A stretch of DNA of 64,000 nucleotides from Planctomycetaceae bacterium (GTDB taxonomy: Bacteria > Planctomycetota > Phycisphaerae > Phycisphaerales > SM1A02), in assembly GCA_947490615.1 (NCBI GenBank), contig CANLHK010000006.1, positions 1 to 64,000 of the forward strand, given 5' to 3'. How positions within the stretch are numbered: the stretch's first letter is position 1; every line of letters starts with the position of its first letter. Under the pieces are notes generated by a model. That model did not search any database, was not told the DNA's origin, and saw only the letters and a program-made list of their open reading frames with translations. Both the position numbers and the translations under genes were made by a program. This document shows, one piece after another, positions 43,377 through 51,994 of the stretch.

Positions 43377-45815
43377 GTGAAGCTCCAACACTTTCTTGCT
43401 GCGACTGCGGCGGTCCTTTCCATCCTCCACAGCGCGCTGGCAGGACTCTCGCCTGAATCGGTTGTCGTCGTAGTGAACGCGGACAATTGGGCATCGATCA
43501 CCGTCGCCAACGAATACGCGCGGCTTCGCCAAATCCCCGCTTCGAACATCGTGATGCTCTCGGGGCTCTCTGCGTTTGATGCGATGGGGCCTGATCAGTT
43601 TCGCGGCGAGGTGCTCGGTCCCGTGCTCGCAGCGATCGACGCGCGAGGACTGCGCGCCCAAGTGGATTGCATCACCTACTCGGTGGACCTCCCAAGTGTC
43701 ATCTGGGTGCAGAGCGACATGCAGGGCCATACCTTTCCGCAGGTCATCACCGCAGCGGCGAGTGCCAACAGCGTGACCTACCTGCACGAGTTGTTCATGC
43801 AGAAGGACACGGCGTACCTCGACCTGACCATCAACCGCTACAGCCGTCGCACTCTGCCGCTGGCTACGGGAGAACCGCTCTCGGCCGCGGCACGCGAGGC
43901 GTATGCGCGCGGGATCAAACTCTACGACGAGAAGCAGTTCCGAGAGGCGAGCGCGATCATCGCGCCGCTCGTTGAACAACCGTGCAATGACGCGGGCGTC
44001 TACTACAACCTCGCGTGTTGCCAAGCGCTGGCGGGGGAACACGACAACGCGATGGCCTCGCTCACGCACGGTGTTTCGATTGGTTGGCGCAACCACGGGC
44101 AGATCGCCAGCGATCCCGACCTCGAGTCACTGCGCGAACGATCCGACTTTCGCGCGCTCTTGACGACGATGCAAGCGCGCGCGATTGAAGTGCAGGAAAC
44201 TCGCGGCTTTCGCGGCTCCACCAACTGGAGCGCTGCCGGCGATCCAGCGGAAACTGGCCCGCGCTACTTGCTCTCCACCATGCTCGGTGTGACTGCAGGC
44301 CGCGGCAACTCGGTCAACGAAGTCCTTGAGTGCCTGCGCCGCGCTGAGCGCGCCGACGACAGCAAGCCCGATGGAACGGTCTACATCATGCGCAACGGCG
44401 ATGTGCGCTCGACGACACGCGAGTGGGCGTTTGCGGCGCTCGTCACTGCGCTGAAAAAACTCGGAGTCAACGCGCGCATCGAGGACGGCGTCTTACCCAC
44501 GGGCAAGAAGGATGTCGCGGGCGCCGTCGTCGGCATCGCCGACTTCAAGTGGAGCGATGCAGGGAGCGTCATCACCCAAGGCGCGATCTGCGAGCACCTC
44601 ACGAGTTGCGGCGGCATGATGGGCGAACGCGACGGGCAGACGCCCTGCACCGACTTCATCCGCGCGGGTGCAGCGGGAAGCTCGGGCGCGGTGACCGAGC
44701 CCTACGCGTTGCAGGCGAAGTTTCCCAGTCCATTTCTCCATGCGCACTATGCACGCGGCTGCACACTGGCGGAGGCCTACTACCAATCGCTTGAAGGTCC
44801 CTACCAGTTGCTGATCATCGGTGACCCGCTCTGTCGACCATGGGGAACCAAGCGCGCGGTCACCGTCGAGGGCGTCTCGCGCGGCGCAACGCTGAAGTCA
44901 ATGGTCGCGCTCAAGCCACATTCGACAGGCACTCCTGCCGTCGCGCGTTTCGCGCTCTTCGTTGATGGCGTGCGCGCTGCGGAGTGCGCGCTTGGCGAAG
45001 AGCTACCGCTCGATCCGAATGCGTATGCCGACGGCGCGCACCTTCTCTCGATCGTTGCCACGCGAGGAGACCTCGTTGAGTCGCGCGATCGCCTCGCCTT
45101 TCCCGTGATCTTTGCAAGCCACGGCCGACCGTCCGTCGAGGCGCGGGCAACGGGCAAGGCGATCTCGGGCAAGCCGATTCTTGTCGAGGTCGCCTGTGAT
45201 GGAGCGAAGGGGATCGACCTGCTGCACCTCGGGCGCGTCGTCGGACATGCGGAAGGTTCGGGAGGAACGGTCATGCTCGACTCTGCGCGCCTTGGCACGG
45301 GCAAGATCGAACTGCAGGCTGTGGCGCTTTGTGACGCGGCAGCACCCAACCATCGCGTACTCAGCGCTCCGTTCACCATCGAGATCGAGCTCCCGCTTCT
45401 CAAAGGAGGCAGGACGCCGAAGGGCACGACGGCGGGTGGATTGGCGTTCTCCACGGGAAAGAACGGAAAGGTCGCGGTGTCGGACACCTTTGATGCAACG
45501 TGGATTGCACCGTTGGCCATCGATGCAAAGTCGTTTGAGGTCACGGGGTACTTCGATGTCCCCACCGCGGATCTCTACCAACTGCACATCGCCACCAACA
45601 CTGAGTCGGTGGTAGAGATTGATGGCGTGAAGTTGCTGCGTGCAGGAGACTCTGCGTGGCACTCTGCGCCTGCGCGACTCACGGCGGGCACGCATCGATT
45701 GAGGATCACTGGCGTTGCGCCGACACGCGCCGCCGACGCGCGCATGGATTTGCGCATCGGTTGCGCTGGAATCATGCACCCATCGGCCGCTCGATTTCGC
45801 TGCGAACTGAAGTAG
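43377..45815 (+). CDS. TIGR03790-like secreted protein with TPR-like insert
   Basis: 812-aa exported protein. Signal peptide (HFLAATAAVLSILHSALAG), then the TIGR03790 start SVVVVVNADNWASITVANEY, RLRQIPASNIVML, a helical insert of about 90 residues (YARGIKLYDEKQFREASAII; VYYNLACCQALAGEHDNAMA) that reads like two TPR motifs, and the conserved region with VITQGAICEHLTSCGGMM and YQSLEGPYQLLIIGDPLCRP. The C-terminal ~330 residues are beta-rich, including a PA14-like end (VTGYFDVPTADLYQLHIATN). Function of the family is unknown. GTG start fits the leaderless TACACT pattern. Confidence 0.85.
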   Translation: MKLQHFLAATAAVLSILHSALAGLSPESVVVVVNADNWASITVANEYARLRQIPASNIVMLSGLSAFDAMGPDQFRGEVLGPVLAAIDARGLRAQVDCITYSVDLPSVIWVQSDMQGHTFPQVITAAASANSVTYLHELFMQKDTAYLDLTINRYSRRTLPLATGEPLSAAAREAYARGIKLYDEKQFREASAIIAPLVEQPCNDAGVYYNLACCQALAGEHDNAMASLTHGVSIGWRNHGQIASDPDLESLRERSDFRALLTTMQARAIEVQETRGFRGSTNWSAAGDPAETGPRYLLSTMLGVTAGRGNSVNEVLECLRRAERADDSKPDGTVYIMRNGDVRSTTREWAFAALVTALKKLGVNARIEDGVLPTGKKDVAGAVVGIADFKWSDAGSVITQGAICEHLTSCGGMMGERDGQTPCTDFIRAGAAGSSGAVTEPYALQAKFPSPFLHAHYARGCTLAEAYYQSLEGPYQLLIIGDPLCRPWGTKRAVTVEGVSRGATLKSMVALKPHSTGTPAVARFALFVDGVRAAECALGEELPLDPNAYADGAHLLSIVATRGDLVESRDRLAFPVIFASHGRPSVEARATGKAISGKPILVEVACDGAKGIDLLHLGRVVGHAEGSGGTVMLDSARLGTGKIELQAVALCDAAAPNHRVLSAPFTIEIELPLLKGGRTPKGTTAGGLAFSTGKNGKVAVSDTFDATWIAPLAIDAKSFEVTGYFDVPTADLYQLHIATNTESVVEIDGVKLLRAGDSAWHSAPARLTAGTHRLRITGVAPTRAADARMDLRIGCAGIMHPSAARFRCELK

Positions 45816-45847
45816 CGCGCGCTGCATCGCATCTTCGCCGATTGCAG

Positions 45848-45853
45848 TACAGT
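45848..45853 (+). promoter_or_regulatory. -10-like hexamer TACAGT before the desaturase frame
   Basis: TACAGT ends 5 nt before an in-frame ATC codon that could be the start of the desaturase; no ATG, GTG or TTG lies in this frame between the upstream stop and 46012. Confidence 0.4.
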
Positions 45854-45858
45854 GCGGC

Positions 45859-46929
45859 ATCGCCCCTGCCACGCCATCTGCAACTCCTTCCGGGACTCCG
45901 CGCGCGGAGCCCGACCACGCAGCGCGGCTCCCACTTCCTGATTGCATCGTCCCTGGCGCGGTCCACTGGCTGTATGCGATCCCCATCATTGGGCTGCACC
46001 TCGCAGCACTCTTGGCATGCTTCCCCTACTTCTTCAGTTGGACTGGCGTCGTGGTCATGGTCGTGGGCGTGTATGTGTTTGGACAGTCGATCAACCTTTG
46101 CTACCACCGATTGCTCGCTCACAAGAGTGCGCGGGTTCCAAAGTGGCTCGAGCACGCGATGGTGGTCTTTGCGCTGTGCAGCATCGAGGACACGCCTGGA
46201 CGCTGGGTCGCGACGCATCGGTTTCACCATGTGCACTCCGATGAGCAGAACGATCCGCACAGTCCGCTGGTGACCTTCCTCTGGGCGCATGTCGGATGGC
46301 TGCTGATCCGAAACCCGAGCACGAACGACATCGCGACCTACCAGAAGTATGCGCGCGATGTGCTCGAAGACCCCTTCTACATGCGGCTCGAGAAATCGAA
46401 CCACTGGATCTGGGTCTACCTCGCGCACGCAGCGCTCTACTTTGCGATTGGCTCGCTGTTCTCTCTTGAGTTTGGGTTGAGCCTCCTGGTGTGGGGAGTG
46501 TTCGTGCGCACCGTGATGGTTTGGCACATCACTTGGTCGGTGAACTCACTGACCCATCTCTTCGGGTACGCGAGCTACCGCACCGACGACCACAGTCGCA
46601 ACAACTGGGTCGTCGCGCTTCTTGCATCGGGTGAGGGCTGGCACAACAACCACCACCACGATCCCGCGAGCGCGAGCAACCAACATCGATGGTGGGAGTT
46701 CGATGCGACCTACTACACGATCAAAGCGCTGGAGTTGGTCGGGCTCGCGACGGAGGTCGTGCAGCCGAGGCATCTTCGCGTGGCGCGACAACAGGCACGC
46801 GCTGATGCAGCGACGCTGGTCGAGCCAAAGGTGCCGTTCATGGCTCGTGTCGCGAGTGATGCGGGCGCGGGTGAGGCTGCGGTTCACGCCCCTGCACCAA
46901 CGGTCGACGCCGCAGCGCTGCGCGATTGA
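45859..46929 (+). CDS. Fatty acid desaturase (delta-9 acyl-CoA desaturase type)
   Basis: Membrane di-iron desaturase. The histidine boxes HRLLAH, HRFHH and HNNHH (in GEGWHNNHHHDPAS) are all present, with the DTPGRWVATHRFHHVHSDEQ block typical of acyl-CoA desaturases and four membrane helices. It introduces a cis double bond into saturated acyl chains. Start is uncertain: TTG at 46012 (305 aa) would cut into the first membrane helix, because the in-frame upstream codons read VHWLYAIPIIGLHLAALLAC. An ATC at 45859, 5 nt after TACAGT, would give 356 aa with a Pro-rich N-terminus. Confidence 0.85.
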   Translation: MAPATPSATPSGTPRAEPDHAARLPLPDCIVPGAVHWLYAIPIIGLHLAALLACFPYFFSWTGVVVMVVGVYVFGQSINLCYHRLLAHKSARVPKWLEHAMVVFALCSIEDTPGRWVATHRFHHVHSDEQNDPHSPLVTFLWAHVGWLLIRNPSTNDIATYQKYARDVLEDPFYMRLEKSNHWIWVYLAHAALYFAIGSLFSLEFGLSLLVWGVFVRTVMVWHITWSVNSLTHLFGYASYRTDDHSRNNWVVALLASGEGWHNNHHHDPASASNQHRWWEFDATYYTIKALELVGLATEVVQPRHLRVARQQARADAATLVEPKVPFMARVASDAGAGEAAVHAPAPTVDAAALRD

Positions 46930-46943
46930 CCGTGCCGTGTCAG

Positions 46944-47390
46944 TCACAGTGCATGACGATTTGACCCGCCATCGTTCGACGGCCGCTGCCTCGCGACTGG
47001 GTCAAACGCAAAGGCCAGGACATGCCCATCAGGATCGAGCGTGTAGCCCGCATCGTGACCCCAATCGCGTCGCGAGACGGGCGAAAGTTCACGCGCGCCT
47101 GCAGTGATCGCTCGCTGGTGTGAAGCACGCGGATCGTCCACAAGCAAGTACAGCTCACAACGCACCGAGCGCGCGTCGGCGAGATGCTCGCCTTTCACAG
47201 TGTCGAGCGCATCACCGAGAAGCCGTTGCGCACCTCGACGCGGCATCAGTCCGAGGACCGCGCCGTCGGAGAGAACGAACTCCGTCATGCCAAGAACATG
47301 CAACCGCGGCGCGCGACCCAAGACTGCTTCATAGAAACGCGCGCTGACCTCTTGGTCAGCCACGAAGACGATGAAGTGCGCTGTCGACAT
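46944..47390 (-). CDS. VOC-family (glyoxalase-fold) protein, single domain
   Basis: 148-aa protein with one vicinal-oxygen-chelate domain: HFIVFVADQEVSARFYEAVL at the start, DGAVLGLMPRRGAQRL in the middle and the terminal DWGHDAGYTLDPDGHVLAFA. Members bind a divalent metal and include dioxygenases, glyoxalases and resistance proteins; substrate cannot be told. The start at 47390 is supported by TAGCCT 7 nt upstream. It lies directly downstream of another VOC gene in the same direction. Confidence 0.88.
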   Translation of the reverse strand: MSTAHFIVFVADQEVSARFYEAVLGRAPRLHVLGMTEFVLSDGAVLGLMPRRGAQRLLGDALDTVKGEHLADARSVRCELYLLVDDPRASHQRAITAGARELSPVSRRDWGHDAGYTLDPDGHVLAFAFDPVARQRPSNDGGSNRHAL

Positions 47391-47397
47391 ACGCGGC

Positions 47398-47403
47398 AGG
47401 CTA
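47398..47403 (-). promoter_or_regulatory. -10-like hexamer TAGCCT, leaderless arrangement
   Basis: Minus strand TAGCCT ends 7 nt before the ATG of the single-domain VOC gene, inside the short gap behind the two-domain VOC gene. Confidence 0.4.
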
Positions 47404-47415
47404 CCGCAGGTGCTC

Positions 47416-48291
47416 TCACGCGGCGGGAGTGAACAGTCCAAGCGGAGCGCCTGTTGGATCGGCAATCACTGCAGATCGGCCGAATCCAGGCACATCACTC
47501 GGTCCGAAGAGGACCTTGCCGCCCTCACGCACCGCAGACTTCGCCACGGTGTCGACATTGGCCACGTGCACATAGGCGAGCCAACACGATGGACAGGAGC
47601 CAGCCTCGGTGGGCTTCTGCATCATGCCACCGACAAACTGGTCGGTCGTACCTGGAAGGGAGAACATCGTGTACTCACCCGTCGGCATCGGCATCGACAT
47701 CGCGCCATAGCCAAGGAGCGCGGTGTAGAACGCGCGCGACTTCGCAGGATCGTTCGTGGAGAGTTCGTTCCAACAGAAGTGTCCTGGCGCCGAGCGCGCC
47801 TGTGAGTCCTTGCTTCCGTGCGTGCCCACACCCTTGAAGATGTTCAGCGTGGCGCCAGTTGGATCGGCGATGACGGCGAAGCGGCCGACCTCAGGAATGT
47901 CCATGGGCGGCATCAGAACCGTTCCGCCAAGACCAGCCACGCGCGCAGCGGTCGCGTCGACATCAGCAACATTGACATAGGTCGCAAAGTGCGAAGGCAC
48001 ATACGCAGGCACCGCCGCGGGCATCGTCATCATGCCGCCGACATGCGCGCCATCTTGGGCGACCCACTCTTCATAGATGGTTGCCTCAGGCGCAGTCTTG
48101 TCGCACGGAGCGATGGTCCAACCAATCACCTTGGTGAAGAACGCGCGGGCCGTGGCGCGGTCGCGCGTGTGCAACTCGATCCAGCAGAACGCGCCGATCT
48201 GTGCGACTGGTTTCGCAGTCGCGGTCTCCGTGCAGCAGGATGTCGTGCAAGTCGAGGGATTCGTGGCGGTGGCGGTGTTTGGAGTGCTCAT
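47416..48291 (-). CDS. VOC-family protein with two glyoxalase-like domains
   Basis: 291-aa protein. A Cys-containing, Thr/Ala-rich N-terminus (TNPSTCTTSCCTETATAKP) precedes two VOC repeats: GAFCWIELHTRDRATARAFF ... DIPEVGRFAVIADPTGATLN and HFCWNELSTNDPAKSRAFYT ... DVPGFGRSAVIADPTGAPLG. The repeats resemble the CFP30B / 27-kDa-antigen type of two-domain glyoxalase-like proteins. Catalytic activity is unknown. TACCGT lies 6 nt before the ATG, supporting this start against a 38-codon longer frame. Confidence 0.9.
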   Translation of the reverse strand: MSTPNTATATNPSTCTTSCCTETATAKPVAQIGAFCWIELHTRDRATARAFFTKVIGWTIAPCDKTAPEATIYEEWVAQDGAHVGGMMTMPAAVPAYVPSHFATYVNVADVDATAARVAGLGGTVLMPPMDIPEVGRFAVIADPTGATLNIFKGVGTHGSKDSQARSAPGHFCWNELSTNDPAKSRAFYTALLGYGAMSMPMPTGEYTMFSLPGTTDQFVGGMMQKPTEAGSCPSCWLAYVHVANVDTVAKSAVREGGKVLFGPSDVPGFGRSAVIADPTGAPLGLFTPAA

Positions 48292-48297
48292 GCCGCC

Positions 48298-48303
48298 ACG
48301 GTA
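48298..48303 (-). promoter_or_regulatory. -10-like hexamer TACCGT, leaderless arrangement
   Basis: Minus strand TACCGT ends 6 nt before the ATG of the two-domain VOC gene. Confidence 0.4.
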
Positions 48304-48461
48304 ACGGAATCCCGTGACTGATCCAACGGCCGATCCAACGGCTGCGCCGCTGAACAAGGGAGGAGCGTTCCCGCTTCTGCGTCCTGCCGCGCGAGAACGG
48401 AGCATGCCAGAAGCCGCGACGCCTGCTGCGACTCCTGCCGCAAGGCCTGCCGCCGCAGCGA

Positions 48462-50708
48462 TTACACCATCGCCACCGAACCGCCCGCGTTGGCGACGAT
48501 CGCGTTGAGCGTCGCACTCGGACGCATCGCTGCAGCCACGCGCGGCTCACACGGGTGGTAGTAGCCACCGATGTCCACTGGCTTGCCTTGCACGGCGTTG
48601 ATCTCACCGACGATCTTGGTCTCGTTGGCGGTCATCTCTGCGGCAATCGGCGCAAAGTAGGCGGCCAGCGCGGCGTCCTTCTTCTGCGCAGCGAGCGCTT
48701 GCGCCCAGTACATCGTGAGATAGAAATGGCTTCCGCGATTGTCGAGCTCGCCGACCTTGCGCGCGGGTCCCTTGTTGTGCAAGAGATACTGCGCAATCGC
48801 CTGGTCCATGGTGTCCGCGAGCACTTGCGCCTTGGCGTGGCCCATCGTCGATGCGACATGTTCGAAGGACGCGCCCATCGCTTGGAACTCACCGAGCGAG
48901 TCCCACCGCAACGAGTTTTCTGCGACGAACTGCTGCACATGCTTCGGTGCCGATCCACCTGCGCCTGTCTCAAACAGTCCGCCACCGTTCATGAGCGGAA
49001 CGATTGAGAGCATCTTGGCGCTGGTGCCGAGCTCAAGAATCGGGAAGAGGTCAGTCAGGTAATCGCGCAACACATTGCCGGTGACAGAAATCGTGTCGAG
49101 ACCGCGCTTCATGCGCTCGAGCGAGAACGCGCACGCCGCGGACGGCTCCATGAAGTGGATCTCGAGGCCTGCGGTGTTGTGCTCCTTGAGGTACGCGTGG
49201 ACCTTCAGGAGCAACTCGCGATCGTGCGCACGATTCGGATCGAGCCAGAAGCACGCGGGCGTCGATGAAAGTCGCGCGCGCGTCACCGCGAGCTTGACCC
49301 AATCGCGAATCGCTGCGTCCTTCGCCTCGCAGGCGCGCCAGATGTCGCCTCTTTCGACGGTGTGCTGATGCAGGACTGTGTCCGCGGCGTCGACGACGCG
49401 CACGACACCCGCCTCCTTCAAGATGAAGGTCTTGTCGTGCGAGCCGTATTCCTCGGCCTTTTGCGCCATGAGCCCGACATTGGCCACACTGCCGATGGTC
49501 TTGGGATCAAGCGCGCCGTTGGTCCTACAGAAGTCGATGACCGCCTTGTAGATGCCCGCGTAGCAGCGATCAGGAATGACCGCCTTGGTGTCTTGGGTCT
49601 TACCAGCGGCGTTCCACATCTTGCCGCTCTCGCGGATCATCGCGGGCATCGAGGCGTCGATGATGATGTCGCTTGGAACATGGAGGTTCGTGATGCCCTT
49701 GTCCGAGTCCACCATGGCGATGGCGGGAGAGGACTCGTAGCAGGCCTTGATGTCCGCTTCGATCGCGGCACGCTCGGCAGCAGGCAGCGTGGCCAGACGC
49801 GACACGAGATCGCCGAAGCCGTTGTTCACATCGACGCCGAGACGCGCGAAGGTCGCACCGTGCTTGGTGAAGACGGGCTTGAAGAACGCCTTGACCGCGT
49901 GACCAAAGATCACAGGGTCGGAGACCTTCATCATCGTGGCCTTGAGATGCACCGAGAAGAGCGTGCCTTGCGCCTTGGCGTCGGCGATCTCGCGTTCGAA
50001 GAAGGCGACGAGCTCCCTCACACTCAGGAAGGTCGCGTCGAGGATCTGACCTGCCGAGAGTTTGAGGCCGTCCTTGAGCACCGTGACGGTTCCGTTGGCC
50101 GCGACAAACTCGATCTTTGCGGTCGTCGCTGCGGCGATGGTCACCGCCTTCTCGTTGGCGAAGAAGTCACCCTTGGACATCGAGGCGACATGCGACTTCG
50201 AATCGGTCGACCACGCGCCGACCTTGTGCGGATTCGCGCGTGCGTAGTCCTTCACGGACTTTGTGCTGCGTCGATCGGAGTTGCCCTCACGAATGACGGG
50301 ATTGACCGCGCTGCCCTTGCAGCGGTCGTAGCGCGCCCGCGCGTCGCGTTGCGCATCGGTCGTGGGTTCGTCGACACACTCGGGAAGGTCGTAGCCCTGC
50401 TTCTGCAACTCTGCGATCGCCGCCTTCAGCTGCGGAACCGACGCGGAGACATTGGGCAACTTGATGATGTTGGCCTCGGGCTTCAGGCAGAGTTGCCCGA
50501 GCTCAGCGAGGTGATCTGCGAGGCGTTGCTCGGGCTTCATGCGCTCAGGAAACGCCGCGATGATTCGGCCCGAGAGCGAGATGTCGCGGGTCTGGACATC
50601 GATCCCCGCAGGCATGGTGAACATCCGCAGGAGCGGGAGGAACGAGTAGGTCGCCAGCATCGGCGCTTCATCGGTGTGCGTGTAAATGATGGTGGGCTTG
50701 ACGGACAT
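48462..50708 (-). CDS. icd: NADP-dependent isocitrate dehydrogenase, monomeric type
   Basis: 748-aa TCA-cycle enzyme that oxidises isocitrate to 2-oxoglutarate with NADP. It is the large monomeric (IDH2/Icd2-type) form: [20 protein letters not shown] at the N-terminus, [40 protein letters not shown], and [20 protein letters not shown] near the C-terminus. Length is the normal ~740 aa. An AGGAG Shine-Dalgarno lies about 9 nt upstream of the ATG at 50708; a 71-codon extension is rejected. It is monocistronic, divergent from a small membrane protein gene. Confidence 0.96.
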   Translation of the reverse strand: MSVKPTIIYTHTDEAPMLATYSFLPLLRMFTMPAGIDVQTRDISLSGRIIAAFPERMKPEQRLADHLAELGQLCLKPEANIIKLPNVSASVPQLKAAIAELQKQGYDLPECVDEPTTDAQRDARARYDRCKGSAVNPVIREGNSDRRSTKSVKDYARANPHKVGAWSTDSKSHVASMSKGDFFANEKAVTIAAATTAKIEFVAANGTVTVLKDGLKLSAGQILDATFLSVRELVAFFEREIADAKAQGTLFSVHLKATMMKVSDPVIFGHAVKAFFKPVFTKHGATFARLGVDVNNGFGDLVSRLATLPAAERAAIEADIKACYESSPAIAMVDSDKGITNLHVPSDIIIDASMPAMIRESGKMWNAAGKTQDTKAVIPDRCYAGIYKAVIDFCRTNGALDPKTIGSVANVGLMAQKAEEYGSHDKTFILKEAGVVRVVDAADTVLHQHTVERGDIWRACEAKDAAIRDWVKLAVTRARLSSTPACFWLDPNRAHDRELLLKVHAYLKEHNTAGLEIHFMEPSAACAFSLERMKRGLDTISVTGNVLRDYLTDLFPILELGTSAKMLSIVPLMNGGGLFETGAGGSAPKHVQQFVAENSLRWDSLGEFQAMGASFEHVASTMGHAKAQVLADTMDQAIAQYLLHNKGPARKVGELDNRGSHFYLTMYWAQALAAQKKDAALAAYFAPIAAEMTANETKIVGEINAVQGKPVDIGGYYHPCEPRVAAAMRPSATLNAIVANAGGSVAMV

Positions 50709-50919
50709 CGACGGCTCCTCGAGACAAGGCGGTTTTCTGCGGAAGGGCGGCAGTCTACCCCACGCCGTCAGCGCATTGAGCCCTTGCAGAAGCGGCAAAG
50801 CACGCACGCTGCCGACTCCGACGACCAACCGCGGGCTGCGGAAGCACGGACCAGTTTTGTGCGCGAGCCGCGGAAACTTCCCTCTCGTCTGCGTTCCCAG
50901 AGACTCGGACAATTCGTCC

Positions 50920-51423
50920 ATGCCTCACCTCCTCCAAATCCCATCCGTTGTTTCGAGCGGCACTTGGCGTGTGGAGCCGCGCTCGCTGCGCGGAGCACTC
51001 ACCACCATCACCGTCGCCTGCGGCATCGCCACGCTTGTCGGCATCGTGACTGCCTCCGACTCCACGCCGTTCATCGCTGTGTCGTTCTTCCTTCTTGTGT
51101 GCGCCAACCTCATCGCCGACATCGGCGCGTGGCGTCGCTTGCACGAGCGCGATCCACTCGACGAAGAGGAGACCAACGAAACCCATGAGTTCAAGGTCGG
51201 CGTGCGCGCTGCCGTACGGATTGGCCTCATGCTCTGCGCAGCGTTCATGGCTGCGTTTGTCATCGTCTCACTCTCGGTCGGCTGGCGCGCGACCTTCTTC
51301 GGTGCCGCAGTGGTCTTCTGCGCGTTGGTGATCTTCGGCGGACCGATCTGGCTCGCGAGCATTGGTGAAGAAGAGGAAGATGATCACGAGACGCGCACGG
51401 GTGAACATCGCGCGAGTCGCTGA
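50920..51423 (+). CDS. Four-helix membrane protein, unknown function
   Basis: 167-aa protein with two pairs of hydrophobic helices (about 27-47, 52-70 and 98-117, 124-143) and an acidic C-terminal tail ([18 protein letters not shown]). A charged loop of about 25 residues ([20 protein letters not shown]) divides the halves. It is not assignable to a family. The ATG at 50920 is preferred over a longer frame that begins inside the divergent isocitrate dehydrogenase gene. A DinB gene follows 26 nt later. Confidence 0.75.
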   Translation: MPHLLQIPSVVSSGTWRVEPRSLRGALTTITVACGIATLVGIVTASDSTPFIAVSFFLLVCANLIADIGAWRRLHERDPLDEEETNETHEFKVGVRAAVRIGLMLCAAFMAAFVIVSLSVGWRATFFGAAVVFCALVIFGGPIWLASIGEEEEDDHETRTGEHRASR

Positions 51424-51436
51424 GTGAGCGGCGCAT

Positions 51437-51442
51437 TACACT
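51437..51442 (+). promoter_or_regulatory. -10-like hexamer TACACT, leaderless arrangement
   Basis: TACACT ends 7 nt before the ATG of the DinB gene, in the 26-nt gap behind the membrane protein gene. Confidence 0.5.
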
Positions 51443-51449
51443 CCCCTGC

Positions 51450-51965
51450 ATGAGCCAACTCGCCACCAGCCCCACATCGACTTCTCACTGCCGTTCTCGG
51501 TTTGCGCGTGAGATCAACCAGTATGAAGCAGGCATCGACATCGTGACTGCAGCGGCGAAAGGTCTCACCACCGAGCAGCTGAACAAGCGCATCGGCCCGG
51601 GGACTTGGAGCATTCAGGAGGTCATCGTGCACCTCCTCGACAGCGATCTCATCGCGACCCACCGCATGCGCCGCATTGCAGCAGAGGAGTTGCCGCTCCT
51701 CATCAGCTACGACGAGAACCTCTTCATCTCCAAGCTGCCGTGCCAGGCTCTTGACCTCACGACCACGCTGAACTTGTTCACCGCCAATCGCACCTTCACC
51801 GCGCAGTGGCTGCGCACGCTCACGACCGAAGAGTTCGCGCGGGAAGGCATCCATACCCAGCGCGGCAAGATCACCCTCGGACTCATCGTCGAGCTCTACT
51901 CCAAGCATGTCGACCACCACATGGTCTTCGTGCAAGGCAAACGCGCCGCGCTTGGCGCGCGCTAA
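51450..51965 (+). CDS. DinB-family protein
   Basis: 171-aa four-helix-bundle protein of the DinB/YfiT metalloenzyme superfamily. The three His that usually hold the metal are visible: VIVHLLDSD (helix 2) and HVDHHMVFV (helix 4). The TWSIQEVIVHLLDSDLIATH segment is characteristic. Members act as thiol-dependent transferases or thiol-metal proteins; no substrate can be named. It ends 29 nt from a convergent helicase gene. Confidence 0.9.
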   Translation: MSQLATSPTSTSHCRSRFAREINQYEAGIDIVTAAAKGLTTEQLNKRIGPGTWSIQEVIVHLLDSDLIATHRMRRIAAEELPLLISYDENLFISKLPCQALDLTTTLNLFTANRTFTAQWLRTLTTEEFAREGIHTQRGKITLGLIVELYSKHVDHHMVFVQGKRAALGAR

Positions 51966-51994
51966 CGATAACTCGTTTCTCGACAGAGTTCAGG

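Noticed and set aside
49362-51188. 608-aa plus-strand open frame opposite isocitrate dehydrogenase
   Set aside because: It is Arg/His-rich antisense of a fully convincing conserved gene, a common artefact in high-GC DNA.
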